From assembly GCF_011516935.1 (NCBI RefSeq), contig NZ_WOTF01000007.1:1-64000 (forward strand): 64,000 bases of DNA, read 5' to 3'. The notes under the pieces were generated by a model. The model saw only the letters and a program-made list of their open reading frames with translations. It had not been told where the DNA came from and did not search any database. This document shows, in pieces, positions 1 through 8,050 of the stretch. Made by a program: the position numbers and the translations under genes. The DNA comes from Acetobacter farinalis (lineage in GTDB: Bacteria; Pseudomonadota; Alphaproteobacteria; Acetobacterales; Acetobacteraceae). Positions within the stretch are counted from its first letter, which is position 1. Each line of letters starts with the position of its first letter.

Positions 1-240
1 TCTTCAACATCAAAGAAACCAGTCTGCTTCATGATCCATGCCCCCAATCAACTCAAGGGAAATGGAATCACAGAGCAGCTCTCAAAACCAGGGGGTTTTT
101 CGAACCCTCCAGATGATGTAATCAGGAAAATTCAGGATTACAGGGAAAAAATAACCTCTTCGAACAGAAGCGAAGAAGAAATACAACGCCTGACAGATGA
201 GGCGGATCAGTCCATCAAGGAGATGGATAAGACGCTGTGA
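1..240 (+). CDS. small hypothetical protein, possibly 5'-truncated
   Basis: This reading frame is open from base 1, so the ATG at 31 (69 residues) may be internal to a longer gene that starts left of the window. The product is hydrophilic. Its C-terminal half is charged and helix-prone, rich in Glu, Lys and Arg (for example EEEIQRLTDEADQSIKEMDK), which could form a short coiled coil. There is no signal peptide, membrane segment or motif that I recognise. It lies in DNA of much lower GC content than the rest of the window, so it is probably part of the acquired segment. No function can be assigned. Confidence 0.35.
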   Translation, partial: SSTSKKPVCFMIHAPNQLKGNGITEQLSKPGGFSNPPDDVIRKIQDYREKITSSNRSEEEIQRLTDEADQSIKEMDKTL

Positions 241-830
241 CTTGGCCGATAGTTGTGGAGAGAGGGTAAGGAAGCCTTGTCTCACTGTTGGGGGAATCGG
301 AGACCGCATTCTTTAACGGGATTAACACGGTGGGTAACGCCTGCTTGTTCCGATTAAAAGGAATCCAGAGTTACAGATTTTGATTTTATGCCTGAGTCTG
401 GATAGTGGTTGCAAAATATATAATAAAATAAATTAAATATTATCATAATAAATAAATGATCAAGTGGAATAGTAATGAAAAAAATTGCATGGTTTTTATT
501 TTATAACGGATAAGAGTAATGGAAATATTCAAAAATGAAATATTTTAAGGTTATAAATTATATTTATCCCGTTAAGGGCATAGGAAGCAAAATCAAAAAA
601 CGAATTATGAAAAAATAACTCTATTTATTAAATAAATAATGAAATCTTTTTAAAATCAAAATGAATCAAAAACACGTATTTATTTTATTTGTTGTTAATT
701 ATCCATCAATTCATCCAGATTTTTATTGTTGCATTCAATAATATGTGTGGGGTTACGGTTGAGTTTTTCTTGATCCGTGTATTTTTTTAGAATAATAAAA
801 AAAATGTAATGTTTAGATGTTGGATCAGAG
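241..830. other. AT-rich intergenic region
   Basis: About 590 bases with very high A+T content and many short A and T runs. I see no open frame with a plausible ribosome binding site, no RNA gene and no clear terminator. The composition contrasts sharply with the GC-rich chromosome from about 2,560 onward. It would suit xenogeneic-silencer-bound foreign DNA and probably holds the promoter of the gene starting at 831, but no single -35/-10 pair stands out among the many candidates. Confidence 0.5.
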
Positions 831-2183
831 ATGGGCTTCACAGAAATTCTTTATAACGGGAATGACACTGTCGTTCATTTTCATGCTGGCGCTGAAGATT
901 TTGTAATAATAACGTTTATGGGGCTGTATCATGAAGAAGATGCAGAGGACACCTATTTTCTTAAACCTATTGCTGAAAAATTGAATTATACATGTATTGG
1001 AATAACAACTAAGAAGCAAAATTGGTATGTTTCTTCGGAGATGGAAGAAGTTATTTCTATATGTAGAAGTATGACAGAAGGAAAGAAAGTAATAACTTTT
1101 GGTCCGTCTATGGGGGGGTATGCCGCCATTAAATATTCAAATAGACTCAACGCTGATTATGTCTTGGCTTTGGCACCGAAGTTTAGTATTTATCATGAAG
1201 ACTGTAGTCTTCCAGAGCATTATACGCAATATATAAAAGAATATATGAAAGATATGGCCATAAAGCCAGAAGACACAAAAGGTGAAATTTATATTTGTTA
1301 TGATCCTAGCGAGGAGGTGGATAATTTTCAGGCCTACGAAACGTCTCGGCGCTGCAAGTCATCCGTTCTTATCCCTGTTTTTTACGCAGGGCATATCGTG
1401 ATTGATAGCTTGATTGGCGTACAGTCAATTAAGACTATAATGGAGTGTTTTGATTTCCAAGATAATAAAAAAACAACAGAAAAACTAACAAGAAGAATAA
1501 ATAATATAAGGAGAAAAAATAACAATAATATCATTAATAAAATTTACAGAGAAGGAAGGAGTAAGCCTAGTTTAATTTATAATATTCTGATGTCTGATAA
1601 ATTTTCAAATAAAAAAAGAAGTTCCGATGTGTATAATGATTTAGGACTTATGGGGGGAGTGTGTTTCGAATTGGCAAATAGAAATGAAATTATCAAAGCT
1701 CAGATATTAATTAATTCTATGAATTCATTCTTAATAAGAAATATTTTTTCATGTTCGGATTTTTTGTGGTGGAGTCATTTAGATAAAGGGGTTTTGATTA
1801 CCACGCACGGATCTCAGATTTATTATGATCCCAAGACGCGTAGTCTTTGTGCAGCTTCTCTTTTAAGGACCCCTGAGGGAATGATGCCTGTAGGTATTGA
1901 TTATGATGATGGAATGCCATGCCTTTGTGCGCAAAGTAATGGACGGATTTTTAGTCTCTATAAAGAGCCTGAATCTGCATTAATACATCTTTCGGTTGGT
2001 GAAAAAAAAGGTAATATATTTTTCTCGCCAGATAGAAATCCAAGCTTTTGTTTCTTGGAGGAGGGAGGGTATTTAAGGTGCTGGCCGGAAAATATAATAG
2101 ATTTTGAAGCCCAAGAAGTTAATGACTGGGAAAAGATAGCATTTATTCCACCTTTACGTGACAATAGAATTCGTGGAAGTTAA
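831..2183 (+). CDS. alpha/beta-hydrolase-like protein of unknown function
   Basis: A 450-residue protein. Residues about 20-210 look like an alpha/beta-hydrolase fold: a nucleophile elbow GPSMGGY with Ser93, an acidic candidate at Asp158 (CYDPSEEVD) and a candidate histidine at His188 (FYAGHIVID). A Lys/Asn-rich linker (about 210-270) leads to a C-terminal domain with Gly-turn/beta-strand patterns (YYDPKTRSLCAASL, GRIFSLYKEP, GYLRCW) that could be a beta-trefoil-like or other all-beta fold. There is no signal peptide. The gene is AT-rich and rich in AAA, AAT and ATA codons, unlike its neighbours, so transfer is likely. The start is the first ATG, with only a weak AGAG-type ribosome site. Hydrolases of this kind occur near surface-glycan genes, but that role is inference; the substrate is unknown. 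Confidence 0.6.
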   Translation: MGFTEILYNGNDTVVHFHAGAEDFVIITFMGLYHEEDAEDTYFLKPIAEKLNYTCIGITTKKQNWYVSSEMEEVISICRSMTEGKKVITFGPSMGGYAAIKYSNRLNADYVLALAPKFSIYHEDCSLPEHYTQYIKEYMKDMAIKPEDTKGEIYICYDPSEEVDNFQAYETSRRCKSSVLIPVFYAGHIVIDSLIGVQSIKTIMECFDFQDNKKTTEKLTRRINNIRRKNNNNIINKIYREGRSKPSLIYNILMSDKFSNKKRSSDVYNDLGLMGGVCFELANRNEIIKAQILINSMNSFLIRNIFSCSDFLWWSHLDKGVLITTHGSQIYYDPKTRSLCAASLLRTPEGMMPVGIDYDDGMPCLCAQSNGRIFSLYKEPESALIHLSVGEKKGNIFFSPDRNPSFCFLEEGGYLRCWPENIIDFEAQEVNDWEKIAFIPPLRDNRIRGS

Positions 2184-2606
2184 AGTTGTAGAAGTTATGA
2201 GTGATTTTTGGTGCAGTGATGGATGTTTTACGTCCTTTTGTGTGCCAGCGTTGTGAAAAATACGCAGGGTCGTTTTATTACAAGACTCACCGATAGGGCT
2301 TTCTGCATTTTTGATCATTGTATTGAAAAATTTAAGAAAATTTCTTTAAAAAGTATAATATTTTTAAATCCATACAGGAAAGGCCTCGTGTTGGAGTTGG
2401 GTGTTGGTGCCTCATGGGGAGTGCAGATTTCTGCTGTTACCGCTTTGATTTAAACGCATCTGTAGAGTTTATTTCAAAGAGGAATGATAATCGCGGAAAT
2501 TCTGGCAGTTTGCGGAAGTCTATCGATATCAATGAAGGTTTAATGAGGGGAAACCACTCATCCCCCGACTGTGGTGGACCTGTATGGGGCCTTCCACGGA
2601 TGGGGG
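2184..2606. other. intergenic region between the hydrolase-like gene and the tRNA
   Basis: About 420 bases in which composition changes from AT-rich (to about 2,470) to the GC-rich chromosomal average. A minimal frame at 2219-2296 reads like a zinc-ribbon tail (CQRC) but is too short to call and may be a gene remnant. No terminator with a U-run is evident after the hydrolase-like gene. This stretch lies directly at the 3' end of the tRNA-Arg gene, the place where one junction of an integrated element would be expected. Confidence 0.4.
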
Positions 2607-2936
2607 TGGTGTCCGCGACGGGATTCGAACCCATGGCCCCAGGATTCATCCCACTTCGGCTTTCACCGCCGCCTGGTTTCGTCCCCCTTCAGGGGCCGGG
2701 CGTTCGTGGTCTGGACTGTCCCTTTGCCGTAAGCCTTTTCAGGCTCGTAGGCACCGCCCGTCCAGTCTCTACACCTTCCGGCTCCAGCGTGGCGGAGCGC
2801 GGCTTGGCTCGGGATCGGCACGGCCAGAGATGGCCAGAGCGTTCCCCGAATTTGAGCGGATACACCATGGGGTTTCCCGTCATGGCGCCCAATTACCTTA
2901 GGAATCCTGTGCTCTATCCTGCTGAGCTACGCGGAC
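2607..2936 (-). tRNA. tRNA-Arg(CCU), interrupted by a group I intron
   Basis: Read on the minus strand. The 5' exon (2936-2900, 37 nt) has acceptor strand GTCCGCG, a D-stem GCTC/GAGC, anticodon stem CAGGA and loop start TTCCT with anticodon CCT at 2902-2900. The 3' exon (2646-2607, 40 nt) supplies AA, TCCTG, a GGGCC variable loop, the T-arm ATGGG-TTCGAAT-CCCGT, acceptor strand CGCGGAC, discriminator A and an encoded CCA (2609-2607). The exons join to a 77-nt tRNA with perfectly paired acceptor and anticodon stems. It reads the rare arginine codon AGG. The 253 bases between the exons are a group I intron placed right after the anticodon. The tRNA lies downstream of holA on the same strand with its own promoter. 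Confidence 0.93.
2647..2899 (-). ncRNA. group I self-splicing intron in the anticodon loop of tRNA-Arg(CCU)
   Basis: A 253-nt insertion after U36 of the tRNA, ending in G at 2647 as group I introns do. The 5' exon CCU can pair with GGG at 2890-2888 (C-G, C-G, U-G wobble at the splice site) to form P1. Core blocks match, from memory, the Azoarcus tRNA-Ile intron: CAAATTCGGGGAAC (2853-2840), GAGCCAAGC (2810-2802), AAGGTGTAGAGACT (about 2777-2764) followed by GACGG, and GACAGTCCAGA (2720-2710). The intron has no room for a homing endonuclease. An intron of similar size at the tRNA-Arg(CCU) gene is known from Agrobacterium (Reinhold-Hurek and Shub). The subgroup (IC3-like) is inferred; splicing itself is not shown. 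Confidence 0.92.
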
Positions 2937-2947
2937 ACACCCTGTTG

Positions 2948-2976
2948 TCTATACTGAAAGCATCCCGCCGGAGCAA
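2948..2976 (-). promoter_or_regulatory. sigma-70-type promoter of the tRNA-Arg gene
   Basis: On the minus strand, TTGCTC (2976-2971) and TATAGA (2953-2948) are separated by exactly 17 bases. Transcription would begin a few bases before the tRNA 5' end at 2936. The element fits in the short gap after the holA stop codon, so the tRNA can be transcribed independently of the leuS-lptE-holA genes. Confidence 0.6.
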
Positions 2977-2987
2977 GGGCGCAGGGT

Positions 2988-4001
2988 TCAGCGCCGAGCT
3001 GCCAGTGCCGCACGGGCGGCCAGCCCCGCCACGTAGCGTTTGCACAGCAGGGTATCCGGCGCGCCGGTCTGTTTGCAGGAGAGTTCCAGCGCCTGTGTTT
3101 CCTGCACGGCTTGGGTAAGGGCTGGAAGCGTCCAGAGTTCTGCTGCCCGGTTAAAACCGTTGGCGCGTTTGAAAAAAACAGGAGGCCGCAAGACCTTGAT
3201 GGCATCGCTCCGGCTGGCGCCATCCGCCATGGCCGCCCGCACCCGCCGCAGGCGGTGCAGGTGGGAGAGGAAGGCCCGGGCAATGGCAATCGGGCTGGTG
3301 CCTTCCGCCAGAGCGCGCTCAATGGCCAGATCGGCCTCCGCGCGGCGGCCTTCCATGGCGGCAAAGGCGGCGTCTTCCACAGAGACACTGCCCGCATCGC
3401 CAATGCAGGCATACAGATCTTCCAGGGAGAGTGTGCCTTTGTCCCCCGCATACAGGGCCAGCTTTTCCACTTCACTGCGGGCAGCGCCCCGGTCGGCCCC
3501 CAGTCGTCCTGTCAGCCAGTGCAGGGCATCCTGATCAATCCGCACGTTCCGGCTGGCCAGCATCTGGGTAATGGTGGCTTCAAGTGTGCGGCCTTCCTCC
3601 GGGTAGCACCCTACGCTGGCGCATTCGGGGTGCTTTTCCAGCAGGGCACGCAGTTTGGAGCGGGAGGGAAGGTCCGGGGCTTCCAGCACCACCAGGGTAT
3701 CCGTGTTCTGCTCCAGAACATGCGTCACAGCTTTCAGCAGGGTATCGCCCACATCCCGCACACGCACCACGCGGCGGCCCCCCATAAGGGAAAAAGCCGT
3801 GGCTTCTTCTTCCAGCCTGTCGTGCGTCTCCTTGTCCAGCACGGCCACCCGGAACGGGTCATCCTTGCTGCCGGCAACCATCTGCGTGGCGGAGAGCGCG
3901 CGTTCACGGATCAGCCCCGTATCCTCGCCGTGCAGCAGGATGACCCGCCATGAGCCGGGGTCCCGGGTAACGCGCGGCAGGGTGCGGGCATCAATTTTCA
4001 T
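2988..4001 (-). CDS. holA: DNA polymerase III subunit delta
   Basis: A 337-residue protein matching HolA in length and sequence style. HolA is the delta subunit of the clamp loader, which opens the beta sliding clamp for loading at primer-template junctions. The N-terminal region carries the degenerate AAA+ fold (RVILLHGEDTGLIRERA near residue 20), with the RAALA-type helical C-terminus ending in a basic patch. It follows lptE by 24 bases in the same direction and probably belongs to the DUF3576-leuS-lptE-holA transcription unit. This order is common in alphaproteobacteria. The ATG at 4001 is the natural start. Confidence 0.93.
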   Translation of the reverse strand: MKIDARTLPRVTRDPGSWRVILLHGEDTGLIRERALSATQMVAGSKDDPFRVAVLDKETHDRLEEEATAFSLMGGRRVVRVRDVGDTLLKAVTHVLEQNTDTLVVLEAPDLPSRSKLRALLEKHPECASVGCYPEEGRTLEATITQMLASRNVRIDQDALHWLTGRLGADRGAARSEVEKLALYAGDKGTLSLEDLYACIGDAGSVSVEDAAFAAMEGRRAEADLAIERALAEGTSPIAIARAFLSHLHRLRRVRAAMADGASRSDAIKVLRPPVFFKRANGFNRAAELWTLPALTQAVQETQALELSCKQTGAPDTLLCKRYVAGLAARAALAARR

Positions 4002-4025
4002 GGGGCTGGTCCGTGCCCTCAGCCG

Positions 4026-4724
4026 TTACAGGCCACCGGTAGAGCTTGGGGCGCCACGGCCGGTTGCCATATCCGGAATGGCATCCGCACCTTCCTGCTC
4101 CATCGGGGTATCTTTTTCAGAATTCGGAATGGCGTTGGGAATGGGGTAGAACGCCTTGGGGCCCTGATCACGGCGCTCGGCCGGAGTGGCCTGCGTGCGG
4201 AGCCATGTTGAAACCTGCTGTGTCACCTGGTCGGCCAGTGCCTTGGCAATGCGGCCATTTGCGGTTTCTGTATTCAGGGTCTGGGCGAAATACTGTTCGT
4301 AGGTGGCTGTGTAGCCATCCAGCGCGGAGGCATCCCCCTGTGCGAGCAGTTTGGGAGACTGCTCCACGGTATAGAGCATCCAGTGGGCATGGCCGTTCAT
4401 GCGGACACGGCCCGAGGTGTTATCCGCATGGATATCAATGGCTTCAGACCCGATGGAGGGCTGCACGACCAGCCGGTATCCTTGCGGGTCTTCCGGGCCA
4501 TCACCCGCCATATCCTGCTGCAGGGCAAGGCGCACCTGCTGCCCCACACGCTCGGGGATATTGGCAACGTAGATGCGCTTGAGTTCCGCCTGAATCTGCG
4601 GGTCATGCGCGCGTTCGCCATAGAGTGGCTGAAAACCGCACCCGCTCAGCGCAAGAGGAGCCCCCAGCAGCAGGACTGCCAGAGAGCCGTTCAGGAAAAT
4701 CTGCGGGGTGCGGGGTTTGAACAT
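4026..4724 (-). CDS. lptE: LPS-assembly lipoprotein LptE
   Basis: A 232-residue lipoprotein. The N-terminus has a hydrophobic signal and a lipobox LSGC with Cys29, followed directly by GFQPLYG, a signature stretch of LptE. LptE plugs the LptD barrel in the outer membrane and helps insert lipopolysaccharide into the outer leaflet. The start codon overlaps the leuS stop codon by one base (TGATG), so the two are translationally coupled. The C-terminal about 50 residues are Pro/Gly/Glu-rich and probably disordered. Placement between leuS and holA is the normal alphaproteobacterial arrangement and supports the call. Confidence 0.9.
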   Translation of the reverse strand: MFKPRTPQIFLNGSLAVLLLGAPLALSGCGFQPLYGERAHDPQIQAELKRIYVANIPERVGQQVRLALQQDMAGDGPEDPQGYRLVVQPSIGSEAIDIHADNTSGRVRMNGHAHWMLYTVEQSPKLLAQGDASALDGYTATYEQYFAQTLNTETANGRIAKALADQVTQQVSTWLRTQATPAERRDQGPKAFYPIPNAIPNSEKDTPMEQEGADAIPDMATGRGAPSSTGGL

Positions 4725-7369
4725 CAGCCTGCCGTTACAAAGTTGACGATACGGTTGGGCACATGAATGCGTTTGACAATTCTTTTGCCCTCCAGAAGCC
4801 GCGCCACGTTAGGCTCGGCTTCCGCGCGGGCAATCACGGTCGCGCTGTCTTCATCCGGTGCGGCGTCAATCTTGCCGCGCAGCTTGCCCATGATCTGCAC
4901 GGCAAGTGTGACCTGCGTGGCGGCCAGCAGGCTCGGGTCCGCATCAGGCCAGGGCAGTTGTACCACCATAGGGCCTGCCGGTTCCATCTGGGCGAACATT
5001 TCCTCCGCCAGATGCGGCATCATCGGGGCGCACAACTGGCAGAGTGTGCGGGCGGCCTCGCGTCGGGCGAACGCCATGCCTGCGGCATCGGGTGTTTTTT
5101 CGGCGTCTGCCAGAGCGGAGGTCAGCTCATGGATACGGGCCACGGCCACGTTGATGGTGAAGGTTTCCAGCGCTTCCGTTACGGCGGCAACGGTGCGGTG
5201 GGTGGCGCGGCGCAGGGCATCTGCTTCCGGTGCGATCTCTGCCGGGCAGGTATCCTGCGCGGGCACATCCTGCGCCACGCTGCGCACAAGGCGGAACAGG
5301 CGCTGGGCAAAGCGGGCCGCGCCGGACACCCCGGCTTCCGTCCACTCCATGTCGCGCTCCGGCGGGCTGTCGGAGAGTACGAACCAGCGGGCGGTATCCG
5401 CGCCAAAGCGTTCGATAATGGCCACAGGGGCCACCGTGTTCCGCTTGGATTTGGACATTTTTTCCACACGGCCAACCGTCACGGCTTCTCCCGTGGCGCG
5501 CGCCACGACACCCTCCGGGCGGCTCTCCACTTCTTCGGGATACAGCCAGTTTCCGGCAGAGTCCTTGTAGCTTTCGTGGCTGACCATGCCCTGTGTGAAC
5601 AGGCCGGCAAACGGCTCGCTCAGGTCCAGATGCCCGGTCTTGCGCATGGCGCGGGTAAAGAAGCGCGCATAGAGCAGATGCAGGATGGCGTGTTCAATCC
5701 CGCCAATATACTGGTCTACCGCCAGCCAGCCATCCGCGGCGCTGCGCACTGTCGGGGTGTCCGCATGCGGCGCGGTGAAGCGGGCAAAATACCATGAGCT
5801 GTCAACAAACGTATCGAACGTGTCCGTCTCACGCACAGCCGGTTTGCCGCAGCAGGGGCAGTCCACATGTTTCCATGTGGGGTGATGATCCAGCGGGTTT
5901 CCGGGTTTGTCGAACGTGACATCTTCCGGCAGCTTGACCGGAAGCTGGGCGTCCGGCACCGGAACGGCCCCGCAGCTTTCGCAATGGATGACCGGAATGG
6001 GGCAACCCCAGTAGCGCTGGCGGGACACACCCCAGTCCCGCAGGCGCCAGTTGACCACACCTTTGCCAACCCCCAGTTCTTCCAGCCGGGTGATAGCCTC
6101 CCTGCGGGCGTCTTCCGTGGAAAGACCATCCAGAAAGCCCGAGTTGATCAGGGTGCCATCGCCGGTGAAGGCGTTTTTGGTAATGACGAATTCGGCCTCG
6201 GTCTTGCCATGCGGCAGGACAACCGGCGTGACGGGCAGAGTGTATTTGTGCGCGAAGTCCAGATCGCGCTGGTCTCCGGAAGGGCAGCCAAACAGCGCAC
6301 CCGTTCCGTAATCCATCAGCACGAAATTGGCGATCCAGATTGGAAAGCTCTTGTCCATGAAGGGATGATTGACGCGCAGACCTGTATCGAAGCCGCGCTT
6401 TTCAGCCGTTTCCACTGCTTCCACCGAGGTGCCGAGGCGGCGGCATTCCGCAATGAACTCAGCCGCTTCCGGATTGCTCTGTGCAACCCACGCTGCCAGC
6501 GGATGGTCAGGCGCAATGGCCAGAAAGGACATGCCGAAGAGCGTATCCGGGCGGGTGGTGAAAACTTCCACCGCGTTCAGGTTGCTCTCCAGCCCCTGCG
6601 GCGGCTGATGCAGGGAGAAGGTGATATGCGCCCCTTCTGAACGGCCAATCCAGCGTTCCTGCATGGTGCGCACGCGGTCCGGCCAGCGGTCCAGCGTTTT
6701 CAGGCCTTCCAGAAGATCCTCAGCGAAATCGGTGATCTTGAGGAACCACTGGGAGAGCTTCTTTTTTTCGATCAGCGCGCCGGAGCGCCAGCCGCGCCCG
6801 TCCACCACCTGTTCGTTCGCCAGCACGGTCTGGTCTACCGGGTCCCAGTTCACCCAGCTTTCCCGGCGCTCGACAAGGCCTGCCTGAAGGAAGTCCAGAA
6901 ACAGTTTTTGCTGCTTGCCATAATATTCAGGCAGGCAGGTGGCGATTTCGCGGTCCCAGTTCAGGGAGAAGCCAAGGCGCTGGAGGGTGGCGCGCATGGC
7001 GGCAATGTTTTTGAGTGTCCAGTCCTGCGGGTGGACGCCGCGTTCACGCGCCGCGTTTTCCGCCGGCAGGCCAAACGCATCCCACCCCATGGGGTGCAGC
7101 ACGGCATAGCCACGGGCGCGCTTGTACCGCGCCACCACGTCACCCAGCGCATAGTTCCGGACATGGCCCATATGGAGCTGGCCGGAGGGGTAGGGAAACA
7201 TTTCCAGCACATAGTATTTGGGCTGATCGGCCGGGGGGACATCCGGCACGGTGAAGACACCGGCATCATCCCACGCTTTCTGCCACCGGGGCTCAACGGT
7301 CTGAAAATCGAAGGCAACCCCTGTGGAGGAGGGCGCCGAGGTGCTGGGCGTGCTGGCAGGCTGTGTCAT
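4724..7369 (-). CDS. leuS: leucyl-tRNA synthetase
   Basis: An 881-residue class I aminoacyl-tRNA synthetase that charges tRNA-Leu. The HIGH motif is HMGH at residues 66-69 within [18 protein letters not shown], and the KMSKS loop appears intact as KMSKSKRNT near residue 640. The CP1 editing domain ([15 protein letters not shown] region) and the C-terminal anticodon-binding and LRGKI domains are all present, so the protein is full length. An Ala/Ser/Thr/Pro-rich tail of about 15 residues precedes the conserved part. It is the central gene of a minus-strand group, preceded by the DUF3576 lipoprotein gene and coupled to lptE. Confidence 0.97.
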   Translation of the reverse strand: MTQPASTPSTSAPSSTGVAFDFQTVEPRWQKAWDDAGVFTVPDVPPADQPKYYVLEMFPYPSGQLHMGHVRNYALGDVVARYKRARGYAVLHPMGWDAFGLPAENAARERGVHPQDWTLKNIAAMRATLQRLGFSLNWDREIATCLPEYYGKQQKLFLDFLQAGLVERRESWVNWDPVDQTVLANEQVVDGRGWRSGALIEKKKLSQWFLKITDFAEDLLEGLKTLDRWPDRVRTMQERWIGRSEGAHITFSLHQPPQGLESNLNAVEVFTTRPDTLFGMSFLAIAPDHPLAAWVAQSNPEAAEFIAECRRLGTSVEAVETAEKRGFDTGLRVNHPFMDKSFPIWIANFVLMDYGTGALFGCPSGDQRDLDFAHKYTLPVTPVVLPHGKTEAEFVITKNAFTGDGTLINSGFLDGLSTEDARREAITRLEELGVGKGVVNWRLRDWGVSRQRYWGCPIPVIHCESCGAVPVPDAQLPVKLPEDVTFDKPGNPLDHHPTWKHVDCPCCGKPAVRETDTFDTFVDSSWYFARFTAPHADTPTVRSAADGWLAVDQYIGGIEHAILHLLYARFFTRAMRKTGHLDLSEPFAGLFTQGMVSHESYKDSAGNWLYPEEVESRPEGVVARATGEAVTVGRVEKMSKSKRNTVAPVAIIERFGADTARWFVLSDSPPERDMEWTEAGVSGAARFAQRLFRLVRSVAQDVPAQDTCPAEIAPEADALRRATHRTVAAVTEALETFTINVAVARIHELTSALADAEKTPDAAGMAFARREAARTLCQLCAPMMPHLAEEMFAQMEPAGPMVVQLPWPDADPSLLAATQVTLAVQIMGKLRGKIDAAPDEDSATVIARAEAEPNVARLLEGKRIVKRIHVPNRIVNFVTAG

Positions 7370-7444
7370 GGAACTCGCGCGGGTGATTTTGAAGGCGGGG
7401 AAAACCGGCCCTCAGCGGGCCGGAACGGCGGGGTAGCCGGGAGA

Positions 7445-7987
7445 TCAGTCGTCCCGGTTGCCGTTATCTGCGCGCAGCTTGCGTGCGCGGGAGAGAATGC
7501 GGGCCGCAATGTCAGAGGCCGTGTTGGCGGCGGGCGGTGTATCCACCCATTCGCCGCCCTGCTGGACCTGCCGGAAAACCGTCAGCCTCAGGGCATCGGA
7601 GCGCATGCGGCGGTCAAGAATGAACGCCGTTATCTTGAAGCGCTCCCCATGGGCCGCGGGCGGGGTGTACCAGTCTGTCAGGATAATGCCACCCTCCGCA
7701 TCCGCCGAGGAAACCGGCATGAAGGAGAGCGTATCCAGCGTTGCGCGCCACAGATAGGCGTTTACGCCGCCTTTCAGCACGTCCTCCCCACCCGATGCGC
7801 CACGGTCTTCATGCAGAAGGTGGTTGCGCGGGGAGGTCAGGCCATTGCTGGTGCGGTGGCCGCCGCCGAAGCAGGCGGTGAGCAGCAGCAGGCTGGAAAG
7901 GGCGGCACCAGACAGCCAGAAAGAAGACCGGGAGCCGCGGGAGGCAGAACCGGAAGCGGGCGGGCAGGGCATGAGACGACGTGGCAT
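7445..7987 (-). CDS. DUF3576 domain lipoprotein
   Basis: A 180-residue protein with an N-terminal signal and lipobox (LLTAC, Cys39), followed by a domain with VNAYLWRATLDTLSFMP and GGIILTDWY, typical of the DUF3576 family. This family is found upstream of leuS in many alphaproteobacteria; its function is unknown. The protein should be lipid-anchored in the envelope. The basic stretch before the hydrophobic core is longer than usual, so the true start may be an internal Met. The gene lies 75 bases upstream of leuS in the same direction and probably heads that operon. Confidence 0.85.
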   Translation of the reverse strand: MPRRLMPCPPASGSASRGSRSSFWLSGAALSSLLLLTACFGGGHRTSNGLTSPRNHLLHEDRGASGGEDVLKGGVNAYLWRATLDTLSFMPVSSADAEGGIILTDWYTPPAAHGERFKITAFILDRRMRSDALRLTVFRQVQQGGEWVDTPPAANTASDIAARILSRARKLRADNGNRDD

Positions 7988-8050
7988 AATGTCGATACGG
8001 CTCCTTCGGCGGCGGGGCGCCGATGTTCCCCGGCCTGCCGCTGCGCAGGA

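Noticed and set aside
2219-2296. 25-codon frame with a CxxC pair (CQRC)
   Set aside because: Too short to call, no ribosome site; at most a remnant of a lost gene.
2414-3118. Plus-strand open frames over the tRNA region
   Set aside because: They read through the reverse complement of the tRNA exons and group I intron and have no coding character.
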